From Rapana venosa (lineage: Eukaryota > Mollusca > Gastropoda > Neogastropoda > Muricidae), in assembly GCA_028751875.1 (NCBI GenBank), contig CM054141.1, forward strand, positions 66,707,248-66,771,247: a stretch of 64,000 nucleotides of DNA. Direction: 5' to 3'. Positions 26,101 through 36,175 of the stretch are shown one piece after another. A model generated the notes under the pieces. That model had not been told where the DNA came from, did not search any database, and saw only the letters and a program-made list of their open reading frames with translations. A program made the translations under genes and the position numbers. How positions within the stretch are numbered: the first letter of the stretch is position 1; every line of letters starts with the position of its first letter.

Positions 26101-26452
26101 GATAGAGCGAGAGGGTGGAGAACGAGCGAGGAAAGAGCGGGTGAGAAGATCGAGGAGGGTGTGGAGAAGAGGGATGGAGAGGGTTGAAGAAGAATAGAGA
26201 ATAAAGAGGATGGAGAAGAGAGAGAGAGGGTTGAGAGAGAGAGAGGAGAGGCGAGAGAGAGAGAGAGAGCGAGATAGAGAGAGATAGTGGAGAGAGGGTG
26301 ACGAAGATGAGAGCAGGGTTGAGAAAGGAGAGAGAGTGTTGAGAAGAGCGGAGAAGAGTGTTGGAGAAGAGAGAGAGAGGGTTGAGAAGAGAGGAGAGAG
26401 AGTGAGAGGGTGAAGAATGAGAGAGAGAGTGGAGGAGAGAGGAGAGGGTGGA
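23157..26452 (+). repeat. Duplicated array segment, copy 2
   Basis: Second copy of 6773-10068, same orientation, offset exactly 16384 bases. After 26452 the sequence changes character to a G-richer, less ordered purine stretch. Confidence 0.93.
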
Positions 26453-28030
26453 AAGAGAGAGGGGGGAGGGGAGAGAGAGGGGGTGGAGAAGGAAGAGAGG
26501 GGGAGGGAGAAAAGAGAGAGGAGGGGGGGTTAGGAGAGGAGAGGGTGAAAAGAGAGAGGGTGGAGAAAGAGAGAGTGAGAGGGAGAGAGGGGGTGGAGAG
26601 GGAGGAGGGGGGGGGTAGAAAGAGAAAAAGGGGGAGAGAAGAGGAGGGGGAGAGCGGAAAAAAGGATGGAGAAGAGGAGAGAGAGGGGGTGGGGGGAAAG
26701 AGGAGAGAGAGGGTGGAAAGAAGAGAGAGAGGGTGTGAAGAAAGAGAGGAGGGGTTGTGGAGATTTAGAGAAAAGAGAGGGTGGAGAAGAGGAAGAGGGG
26801 TGGTGGAGAGGGGGGTTTAGAAGAGGAGAGAGGAGGGGTTGAGGAGAGAGAGAGGAGGGTGGAGAAGAGAAAGGAGGGTTGGGAAAGAAGAGGAGAGGGG
26901 GTGGAGAAGAGAGAGAGGGTTGGAAGAAGAGAGAGGGGTTGGGAGAAGAGAGAGAAGAGAGGGGGGCGGAGAAGGAGAGAGAGGGTGGAGAAGAGAGGGG
27001 GGGGGTGGGGGAAAGAGAGAGGGGAGGGTGGAAAGAGAGAGAGAGAGAGGAGAGAGAGGGGAGAGAGAGAGAGAAGGGGGGGGAGATGAGGGGTGGGGGA
27101 AGAGAGAGAGGGGGGGTGGAGAAGAGAGAGAGAGAGGGATGGAGAAGATGAGGGTTGGAGAAAGAGAGAGAGGGTGCAGAAGAGAGAGTGGAGGAGTTGG
27201 AGAAGAGAGGGAAAGGAGTAGGGGGGGGAAAAGAAGATGAGAGAGAGAGAGGAGAGAGAGAAGGAGAGAAGGGTGGAAGAGAGAGGAGACGGGTGAAAAG
27301 TGAGAAGAAGGGGTGGAAAAGAGAGAAGGGGTGGAGAAGAGAGAGGGTGGAGGAGAGGAATTTTTGCGTGGGAGAGAGTGACGGGTGTGGTGAGTTTTTT
27401 TCGGATGGGGAGGGGGGGGTTTTTTTGGTTTTGATGGAGGGTGTGGAGAAGAGCCGGAGATTTGAGTAGGTTTGGGTAGAGAAGAGGGGAGGAGGGGAGG
27501 AGAGGGGGTGGAGAAGAGGGGAGGGGTGGTGTGGAGAAAAAGGGGGAAAAGAGAGAGAGGTGTGGGAAAGGAGTAGGGGGAAGAGGGTGGGAGGATGAGA
27601 GAGAGAGGGTGGGAAGAAAAGAGAGAGGGTGGAGAGAGAGAGAGAGTGAGGAAAAGAGAGAGAGAGGGTGGGAAAAAGAGAGAAGAGGGGGTGGAGAAGG
27701 GGAGAGAGGTAAAGAGGAGAACGGAGGGGGGGGGAATTTTTAGGAGAGAGAGAGGAGGGTGGAGAGGAAAAAGAGTGAGAGGGTGGAGAAGAAAGAAAGA
27801 AAGAGAGGGGAGAAGAGAGAGAGAGATGGGGAGAGGAGAGGGAGGAGGAGAGAGAGGGTGGAGAGAGAGAGAGGGGGTGGAAGAGGAAAAGGGTGGAGAA
27901 GGGGGGGGGGGAGAAAAGGAGGGGAGGGGTGAGAAGAGAGAGAGGGATGGGAGAAGAGAGAAGAGAGAAGGGTGGAGAAGGTGAGAGAGAGAGGTGGGAA
28001 AGGGGAGAGAGAGAGGGGGGAGAGAGAAGA
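26453..28030 (+). repeat. G-rich terminal part of the GA array
   Basis: Still polypurine, but with many G homopolymers and a T-containing island around 27355-27470 (GAATTTTTGCGTG, GGTTTTTTTGGTTTTG). The higher G-run content looks like low-accuracy consensus, or a different sub-family, at the array edge. Confidence 0.7.
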
Positions 28031-28745
28031 ACTGAAAAACGAACACTGAAATGATTTAATGTACAGGGCCCTTTGGACACAATAATTTGTTGGGGCTTGG
28101 GATAGAACAAGGGTTTTTCATTGCATGGCAGCAATGCACAAAAAATAATGATTTTGATGTTAGAGAAGAAAAACACAACTTTAATAGAAATAATGAAAAA
28201 AGATTATGTCAGTAACAGGTCATGACTAAATACAAAAGAAAAACACCATTTATTCTATTTCTTGATTATAAACCCCTTAAATCAATCATAACCCAATCAT
28301 AGAAAGAAGATGTTTTCTAAGAAAAATCATCCATATTGAGTATATCAAATGTAGCAGTTTTCCAATAAAGTATTTGCGCCAACATTATTTTCCTTTTGTT
28401 AATAGAATGAAAAATGTAGTTAGACAAACTATGTTTGTACTCATCATTTCTTACTTTGAACATATTGTCAATGGTACATTGATACATTTGCTTTAAAAAC
28501 TTTTTTTCTAAGTTTGAGTACATGTAACTTCCAATAGAAAGTGGGCTTCATTTTCAAAGTTCGTTTTACAAAATGGACACAATTTATCTCGGATATTATC
28601 AACTTTTATCTATACACATTATTGTTAAGAGGTAAAACATTAAAATCTTGCTTGTGTAATTGCTAACGAAAGCAGTAGACATCTATAAAGTTTAAATACT
28701 GTCTTTACAAAAACACTTTTAAACGATCTATAACATCTACCTTTT
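28031..28745 (-). mobile_element. LINE 3' end with CCHC-type ORF2 C-terminus
   Basis: On the minus strand 28620-28317 reads IRDKLCPFCK...NEAHFLLE, then (after a break) a YSNLEKKFLKQ-like segment. This is the C-x2-C...H motif found at the end of many LINE ORF2 proteins. Its downstream end near 28031 touches the GA array. On the minus strand this terminus reads CATTTC(A)G...GTTC and then CT repeats. A matching terminus occurs at 61086-61105. Confidence 0.75.
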
Positions 28746-29327
28746 AAAGAGAGGAAGAACTCTGAACTCGAAATGATTTAATTGCACATTGGCCTTAGGC
28801 CACAATACAATATAGAAAAGAAAATAAGAAAATATCTTATTAACAGCAACCCATCTATTTCTACAATCATGGTTAATTGAGAATCATAATGGTACATCTC
28901 ATACCCATACAGTTCATTTTTTTAAGGACAGTTGTCAACCACAGTTTACATTTCACATTTACTGAAATTTATCAGAGTCAGAGACATTAGTTAAAAAAGG
29001 GGAGATGCGAAAAACATAAACTGTTATGCCCCAAATTCTTGATTTAAAAGCGATATAAACAAGGGTGAACATGTTTAAATGGTTTACCCGCGTACATCAT
29101 AGGATTGGTTACCTTGTAGACTTAAAGTATTTTCTTCCGCCTATTGCTTGATGAAACAATATTTAGATAAATTGTATTGTGGATGGATCAGTGGCTCTAA
29201 GCAAAAATGTTCAGAGGGAAATTCTTTTGACTCTTTTTGAAATTTGACCTTAAATCTTCTAGTAGCCAAAATACACAAAAGTTTTTTTTTTTCGACTGAT
29301 TTTTGCAAAAAGGAGAAAAAGAAAATT
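28746..29327 (-). mobile_element. Second LINE 3' end fragment, cut by the scaffold gap
   Basis: At 28755-28800 the GAACTCTGAACTCGAAATG terminus and the following CCTTAGGCCACAATAC word repeat what is seen at 28031-28070 and 61086-61135. This implies a second insertion of the same tail type in the same orientation. The remaining AT-rich sequence up to the gap shows no clear coding motif. Confidence 0.55.
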
Positions 29328-29827
29328 NNNNNNNNNNNNNNNNNNNNNNNNNNNNNNNNNNNNNNNNNNNNNNNNNNNNNNNNNNNNNNNNNNNNNNNNN
29401 NNNNNNNNNNNNNNNNNNNNNNNNNNNNNNNNNNNNNNNNNNNNNNNNNNNNNNNNNNNNNNNNNNNNNNNNNNNNNNNNNNNNNNNNNNNNNNNNNNNN
29501 NNNNNNNNNNNNNNNNNNNNNNNNNNNNNNNNNNNNNNNNNNNNNNNNNNNNNNNNNNNNNNNNNNNNNNNNNNNNNNNNNNNNNNNNNNNNNNNNNNNN
29601 NNNNNNNNNNNNNNNNNNNNNNNNNNNNNNNNNNNNNNNNNNNNNNNNNNNNNNNNNNNNNNNNNNNNNNNNNNNNNNNNNNNNNNNNNNNNNNNNNNNN
29701 NNNNNNNNNNNNNNNNNNNNNNNNNNNNNNNNNNNNNNNNNNNNNNNNNNNNNNNNNNNNNNNNNNNNNNNNNNNNNNNNNNNNNNNNNNNNNNNNNNNN
29801 NNNNNNNNNNNNNNNNNNNNNNNNNNN
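29328..29827. other. Scaffold gap of 500 N
   Basis: Exactly 500 undetermined bases, a conventional fixed size for scaffold joins. The true distance and even the adjacency of the flanks are unknown. Confidence 0.99.
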
Positions 29828-30730
29828 TTTTGGGAAATAATTGCACTCATGTGTTTTTTTTTCCACTCCAGTCCCCGTGTGTATGCATTTTTGTCAGTTT
29901 GCCCATCCGTTCCCCCCGGGCCCCAAAGGGCCTCTTTTCCGAAATAGAACGGTTTTAACGTGTGCGAAAGAGGATCTTGTGCTTTGCACGCAGGGCCTCG
30001 GTTTCTAGTCTTATTCAAAAGGATTTGGGGGGGGAGTGATTTGGCACTTACGTTTACCCAGGGGAAAAAAAACCCCTTGGACAGGTTTAAAACCCCGGGT
30101 CAGCAGATCAGGCGAAAAAAAACGCTAAACGCTCCCCTCCAAGGGCGCTCCCTCCCCCCCCCCCCCTCCCCCCCCCCCCCCCCCCCATCCCCTTTTGCGA
30201 GAATCTTAAATGGTAGTGGGGTGCCGAAAAAATTCCGTGGAACCCCGCCCGGTTACCCGGAATTCCTGCGGGAAAAAAGGGCCCTCATTTCAAAAGGTGG
30301 AGAGTGCCAATGGTGGGCCTTTAGCCACCACCCCTACAAAAGGGCTGGCAACATCAAAATTTCCCTTCACCCTTTTACTGGGGCCCCACAAAAAGCTGAC
30401 ATTTTGCACACTTTTCTATGTTTAGTTTTGCCCTATTAACTTTAAAAACACATGACCTTTAGCTATTTTTGGAGACCCTGATTGCAAGTAGGGACTCGTT
30501 TGGGTTTGAATCTGGAATTTTGGGGTTTCATTTCGCGGTTTTTCTTGGGATTTTTGGTTGTGTGTGTTTAAAGATGGCGTCAGGCCCCAAACAGGTACAT
30601 TTCACAGAGTTCTTTGAATATTATATTTGATTTCCTTGATGGCAAGGAAAGGAATCAAAAAAAAATCACACAAAAAAAGGTTTTAAAGCAGGTGAACCGG
30701 GAAATGATGAGCCGATTTGCAGTAAGCTGT
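29828..30730. other. Low-quality contig edge
   Basis: Homopolymers are over-represented (runs of G, A and C such as the C tract at about 30152-30186), consistent with poorly polished long-read consensus at a contig end. No gene or family is recognised. Confidence 0.6.
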
Positions 30731-31085
30731 AGGGGGCGTGGTCGTTGGCCTTAAGGTAATGCGCCTCCCAAAAGCCGGCCGGTCGGAAATGTACCCCGAT
30801 CCCCGTTTGGGGCAAAACCTTTCCCCACCCTTAAACCCTGAGTGGTGGTCTGGGTGCTGGGGCTTCGATGAGACGATAAAAAAGAGGGGCCCCGGGGTTA
30901 CACAAAACACGTAAAAAAACCCCCGGGAAAAAGGAAATTTTTTCCCGGAAAATTTTGTAGGAAAAAAGCCTCTCTAATGGGGGAAACAAATACGTTGGGA
31001 CAGGAACAGAAAAAGTAAGGGTGAAACTGCCTTTGGCCACATGCCTCCCCCGGGGGGGGCCCGTTTTTTCCCGGGGGGGGAAAAA
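30731..31085 (+). mobile_element. tRNA-derived SINE, degraded consensus
   Basis: A tRNA-like head (GGCGTGGTCGTTGGCCTTAA...) is followed by a body with CTGAGTGGTGGTCTGGGTGC and GATGAGACGATAAA, then a CACGTAAAA..CCC block and a CCCCCGGGG-like 3' part. The same modules occur in the same order, reversed, at 62137-62535. Many homopolymers are lengthened. Confidence 0.75.
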
Positions 31086-32035
31086 CTGCCCTGATTAAAA
31101 TTGCATGAAAGTTTGGGGGTGAAGTAAAAGGGTTTTGGTCGTGATTTGCTTAGAAAGTATTAAATTTTGGACAAAAAAAAATTTATAGAGAACCGTAAAA
31201 AAAAAACAAAAAACGCCGTCTGTATCACAAAACACTGTTGTTTTTTTCTGTGCCCCTACAAAATCAAAAAAAAATCACCCTCAACCCGAAGTATGCAAAC
31301 AGGATCATAAAATTTTCTTTTTTTTTAAATGTTTTCTTTGCTTAAAAATGTGTTTGTTTAAAAACAAGCTTGTAGAAGCGGGGAGCTTAAAAACGTAAGC
31401 AAACAACCGTTAATCGAAAGATGTCGTTCAGTCTTTATTTTTAAATATTACCAAAAATTTCAGTGCATACCTTAAGATTACATCCCCTGGTCAATGAATA
31501 TTCTCCGTTCTGAAAAAAATTGGTTAAAAACTATGCACCATTTCAACCATAATCAAAAATCGAATGATTTTCTGTTCTATCTTGCTTTGTTTATTGCGTT
31601 TTTTTAATCTGTACCCGGGTGAAAAGAGACAAATTTTTTCAACAGTCTGCAATGGTGAAATCAGTTTTGGCCCCTTCATTCCTTTCTAAGCAATAATGTA
31701 GTATTTCGTTAATCATTAAAAATTTTTTCTTAGATAGAGGCTTGATGAAAAAAAAACAAATGAATTTTCTTTTTTAAGTACCTTGGGAAAAAAATTTTGA
31801 CTTGACTTTACCAAGTGGGGAAAAACACTTTAAGAGCCACTGCTCCTGGGCCGTTTTGAAGAAGGTGTATCCATCAACATGACGTAAAGGAACAGTTCAA
31901 TCAAAAAACGGTGAGAGGGGCACAAAGCAGTACTCCCCCCTTTGTTGTGTGAAGGCTCTGGTAATCAATATAGCGTCTTCCTTGTAGATGGGGCAGGTGA
32001 TTATTTCACACAAAAAACAAAAAACACACACCACC
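31086..32035. other. AT-rich unassigned sequence
   Basis: Poly-A and poly-T runs, no coding or structural signal that I can support. Confidence 0.5.
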
Positions 32036-32043
32036 AAAAAATA

Positions 32044-32074
<31 letters not shown>

Positions 32075-32135
32075 ATATATATATTTAAAATATATATATT
32101 TTTGTGTGTGTGTGGGTGTGTGTGTGTGTGTGGTT
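32036..32135. repeat. (AT)n and (GT)n microsatellite
   Basis: TATATA and T-runs lead into a GT tract. Low complexity. Confidence 0.9.
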
Positions 32136-33396
32136 TGTGTTTGGGGGTTGGGAGGAGGGTTTGGGGGGAGGAAAAAAAATTTTAAAAAAAGGAAATTGCC
32201 TAACCCCAAAGGGGGTGATGTGAGGCCCCGCAGGGTGTTATGGTGACTCAATTTATTTCAATCACCAAACAGTACACACAGCTAAAGCAGAAGAACAAAG
32301 CCGCTGTTTTTCCATCTACATCATTCTGTCCTGTTTCATCAGATGGCCCCTCTAACTTGAAGTAGAATGTCGCACCAGACAGCAAGCAAGAGGATGACTT
32401 TGAAATGCCATGCACACCCTGCTACATTGGTTTTGTTGCAGGAATGGTGATTCATACAGACCAGTAGATGCACTAGGAAGTTAAGACTAGCCAATCCTAG
32501 CCACACATCGGAATCAGCTAACAAACAAATAAATTTAGATCCAAAACTCAACCAATAGTCTCGCTACCTGACAAAATCTGTTGATTTCACAAGGGAGAAG
32601 GAGGGATGGGGAAATAGAGAGAGCTAGAGAGGGGGTGGGGGTGGAATTCAGCAAGTAAGAGGCCCTACACGTCTGCTGCATGTGACCAGCTGTGGCGAGC
32701 CCTATAAACTATTTATCACACCACTGTCCAATGTGGGCAAGGGCATTCAACTGGACACTATACAACAATGCCTCAGGCTGTGAATAGAGAGGACACTGCT
32801 GTAGCAGGTAATTATAGAGGAGTTATAAACAAGCCAGGGCTGAACACTAGGCCCGCACTCAAGTGATGCCCTTTCCTTATCTGCACCACAGCGCTGAGTT
32901 GTTAAGTCTCCAAGCCCCAGAAGACAGGTTGGACACTGAAGGTGAGAAAGGGGTGACAATACACAAGACCTCAACTGATTGTCAGCTTCCCGAGCCGACA
33001 GAGATACGTTGGACACTTAAGGTAAGAAATAGGGAGCCAACACAGACATCCTTCTATTGCTTTCTTTAAAGACAGCCTTAAGTGGATTAAAGAACTCTCA
33101 AACTGCAACCAGAAGTATACAAACAGAGGACCAAAATGACAACCTGTGACAAATACCTCATTAAAAACCCTTGAAAGTCAAGGCTTGTCTATTGAAAGTA
33201 TTCTCATTAAGGCTGGTGATAAACTAAAGACGCATTTTTATGCGGAAAAAAATAAATAAGGGTTCAACAAACGCGTGCAGTACTTAGACAAAAGGAAGGA
33301 GGACTAGCAGACGACAAAGTCTCCCAGGGAAGTAAATATTAATTTGGTGCATTGGCAGTAAATCTCTGGACGTCTATGAATCGCTGAATCCTGTGT
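32136..33396. other. Unassigned unique sequence
   Basis: No gene recognised. Near 32927-32950 and 33008-33028 a GTTGGACACT(G/T)AAGGT(G/A)AGAAA word occurs twice about 80 bases apart, suggesting a small tandem duplication. Both copies happen to look like splice donors. Evidence for an exon is insufficient. Confidence 0.45.
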
Positions 33397-33710
33397 AACA
33401 GACGACAGTAGCAACGCTAGGAGGCTATATTACGGTCTTTTTAGCAGTGCGTGTGTGATAAAAACACAGGAGGGGAGAGGGAAGGCAAGAGTTCGAAGCT
33501 GACATCAACTTCCAAGAGCAGATCTGATACTTTGGTTGGTGTCAAGTTGCTACGAAACAGACACAAGGTGAGGAAATTTGATGCAACTGGTGCTTAATGT
33601 TCTGGCTTAAATCAATACATGTATGCTGATTTTGTATAAAACTGCCCTACCAAAAGGTGTGAGCACTGTACTTTTGGTTTCCACATACGTCTATTATATA
33701 CATACGTACA

Positions 33711-33825
33711 CCCCACACACACCCCACACACACACACACACAAACACACAACACCACACACACACACCAAAGCACACACACAACACACACACTTAAAGCA
33801 AAAAGCATTGCTTATACCTTACTAT

Positions 33826-33873
<48 letters not shown>
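33711..33873 (+). repeat. (CA)n and (GA)n microsatellites
   Basis: CA tract at 33711-33792 and a pure GA tract at 33829-33873. The counterpart in the second copy is at 50077-50253. Confidence 0.95.
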
Positions 33874-33877
<4 letters not shown>

Positions 33878-34768
33878 TGCACATTCTGTTTTGGTTGGCA
33901 ATAGTGATAGGTGTGATAGCATGGTTAGGCGATAATTGTCATACTGCATTTATCATATCTCCTTCAACGTTTTAAGCTCGTTGAAAAGTCTTTTGAATTT
34001 TTTAAAAACTGAGATCTGGTGAACCTTTACATTTTATTGGAGAAAAAGTCTGCATGCTCGTACTCACATATCCCTCACTATCTGTTAAAAAAGAACGTTC
34101 TTGTCAGGCCACACAACATGCTGCCCAGCACTCCTGTCCTTGACTGTGGTTCTTTTTAGACAGTAAAAGCGATTTAGATAATATTTTATCTCATGAGATG
34201 AATGAAATAAGATTTTAGATATTATTTTCATTCTGTAGATAATTGCCTAGATTTTAAAAAAAAAAGCTTCAGCTGGAGATCTTGCCCCTACCCCCAACTT
34301 TCACAAGGGGAAGGAGGGGGGGAGGGGGGGGTTCACCACCTCTTCCTTAGTTCATCAGCTGTGGTAGATTTTGAGTCTACAAGGTTGGTTAATTGGCTCT
34401 GTTATTCCTGTAGCTTTGCATGCTTCAGGTATTCATTGACAGCCTGAAGACATCTTTCTTTGCTATGAACTATGATTACTTGGCAAACACTGGGATTTAT
34501 CTGCTGGCTATGGTGAAACATTTTCAGTATCGGAAATTCTTTAGAAAATCACCCTTGATACTGTAACACTCTCTCCAAGCTTTTGAATGGAGGCCTCTAT
34601 TGTATTTGATTCAGAACTATAATGATGAGATTCACAAAGAAACCTTAACTGTGTCTTTTAGACCTAATGACAAGGCAAACACGAAATCTATCAAGAAGGA
34701 TGGAATACATTCTTTCAAGAAAAGTGGAGGTGAATTCAATAAGTTACAGCGCGGAAAGGGCACCTAAC
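33874..34768. other. Unassigned sequence in the duplicated segment
   Basis: Mostly AT-rich. A G-run patch occurs near 34310-34335. No gene or repeat family recognised. Confidence 0.45.
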
Positions 34769-34895
34769 AACACACACACACACACACACACACCTGACAC
34801 ACACAACACACACGACACACACAACACACCCACACACACACACTCACACACACCACGCGCGCGCGCCGCGCGCGCGCAGCGCGCACAACCCCCCT
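34769..34895 (+). repeat. (CA)n with embedded (CG)n tract
   Basis: CA dinucleotides with a run of alternating CG at about 34856-34885, a sequence type capable of Z-DNA. The counterpart is at 51150-51276. Confidence 0.93.
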
Positions 34896-34927
34896 CACCC
34901 ACCCCCCCCCACCCACAACACGGGGGA

Positions 34928-35275
34928 CTGGATAGCCTGGTGGTTAGAGCGATAAATTCGTGATCTTCTGGACCCAGGTTCGAATCTCGTTTCCAAGGAA
35001 TTTTCGCTCAGAAGTTAAGCATCAAAATCAAAAGTCCTTCGATGAGACTTTTAAAATATATAAACCGAGATCCCGTGTGCAAACGCACGTATAACATCTT
35101 TGCGCACACGTTAAAACCCGTCCCGCCGCTTTCCAAAGAGTAGCCATTGTGTGCCGTTGGAATGATGTGACAAAATTGAAGAAAACTACATACCCACGGG
35201 GACTAGATGATTGCTTATCATTTATCATGTATTCATAAGTACTTAATGTATTCATTCGTCTTTCATACACTGTAT
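34928..35275 (+). mobile_element. tRNA-derived SINE
   Basis: The head has an A-box-like GATAGCCTGGTGGTTAGAGC and a B box GGTTCGAATCTC about 35 bases further on, matching an RNA polymerase III internal promoter. The body carries GATGAGAC...ATAAACCGAGATCCCGTGTG and GCGCACACGTTAAAACCC. A head fragment recurs at 41697 and the body at 44965. The identical second copy is at 51309-51656. Confidence 0.85.
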
Positions 35276-35871
35276 GTGTTCATATTCTTGAAAAGTGTTC
35301 TTTAAACACACAATCACACAAATTGTTGTGGTCTATTGTTTTGTTTGATTTAATTTATTCATTAGTGTTTTCCAATTCCACTTTTGAAGATCATTACTTT
35401 TGAGCTAGGTGTAATTTTTGTTTCAATTCCTTTTTATAGATTATTACGTTTCTTAGTGCGTTCTTTCTATGCTTGACCTTCTTTTTGTCTTAATTCCAAA
35501 TAAGCCATGATTTGTGTCCGAGATAATGATTTTTTTGGTTTAAAAAATTCTTATCATTTTTTGTGCTCACAATCATTGGTACCTAAAGACACAGCCTTTA
35601 CTTTTACTTTTGTTGTCAAATCTTGTTTTATTGCATTTAGATTTAAACATACCACTAGCCATTTCCCCTTGTTTATTTCAGTTTCGACTTATGTCTGCTG
35701 TTGCTTCCCGAATTTGCAGAAACTGTGTTGTGGGTGTCTGGAGAAGACCAACTTATCAAACATCTTATCCATCTGCTGTAATTTCACATTGGCTGAATAT
35801 AGCAAATGAGAGGCAGGACAGCAGATGGCCAGTTTCCCTGCCTTAATGATTTTTCCCATCATGTGGTTCAG

Positions 35872-35907
<36 letters not shown>

Positions 35908-36046
35908 CATCATCATCCATCATACATCAATCAAATATGGACTTTATATACGCTTGAATATTGTAAAAAGAAACAAATCGAAGAGCTTGCAACCAATCAC
36001 TACACGCATGAACTTTCCTCAAATAACATAAGATATTTCAGTTTAT
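35276..36046. other. Spacer with (ATC)n microsatellite
   Basis: About ten ATC triplets at 35875-35908 in otherwise unassigned AT-rich sequence. The polyhistidine and polyserine frames reflect this repeat. Confidence 0.6.
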
Positions 36047-36175
36047 GCACACACACACAACACACACACGCGCGCACGCACACACACACACACACACACT
36101 TCACACACACACACACACACAAAATATAAAAATAACACACACGACACAAAACACACACACAAACACAACACACTT
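36047..36175 (+). repeat. (CA)n microsatellite
   Basis: Imperfect CA tract with a short CG-rich core, abutting the 3' end of the minus-strand LINE relic. The counterpart is at 52428-52556. Confidence 0.95.

Larger units (their letters stand above)
6773..28030 (+). repeat. Giant GA-rich polypurine satellite array (about 21 kb)
   Basis: The + strand is almost entirely A and G. Scattered T occurs mainly in the recurring words GGGTGGAGAAGAGAGAGA and GGTTGAGAAGAG, and C mainly in GCGAG. The local unit is variable (about 18-30 bases). Longer landmarks recur at roughly 0.5 and 1 kb, implying a higher-order unit. Open frames up to nearly 1000 codons on both strands are artefacts: the pyrimidine strand has almost no A, so it cannot form stop codons, and translates as Ser/Leu/Pro; the purine strand translates as Arg/Glu/Gly. 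Such tracts can form triplex (H-DNA) and are hard to sequence and assemble, so the stated length is uncertain. Confidence 0.95.

Noticed and set aside
6713..28176. Very long open frames (up to 986 codons) rich in Ser/Leu/Pro on the minus strand and Arg/Glu/Gly on the plus strand
   Set aside because: They lie in a purine-only array. The pyrimidine strand lacks A and so cannot form stops. Composition is monotonous and no domain or codon structure is present.
29141..30018. Open frames crossing the N gap
   Set aside because: They consist mostly of undetermined residues; nothing can be concluded.
32863..33069. Exon with donor-like GGTGAGAAA / GGTAAGAAA words
   Set aside because: The two words belong to a small tandem duplication; no acceptor or recognisable protein accompanies them.
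34924..34999. Functional tRNA gene
   Set aside because: A and B boxes are present, but no cloverleaf with proper acceptor pairing was found, and the sequence continues into a SINE body shared with other copies.
35875..35908. CRISPR-like or structured repeat
   Set aside because: It is a simple ATC trinucleotide microsatellite; no spacers or direct-repeat architecture occur anywhere in the window.
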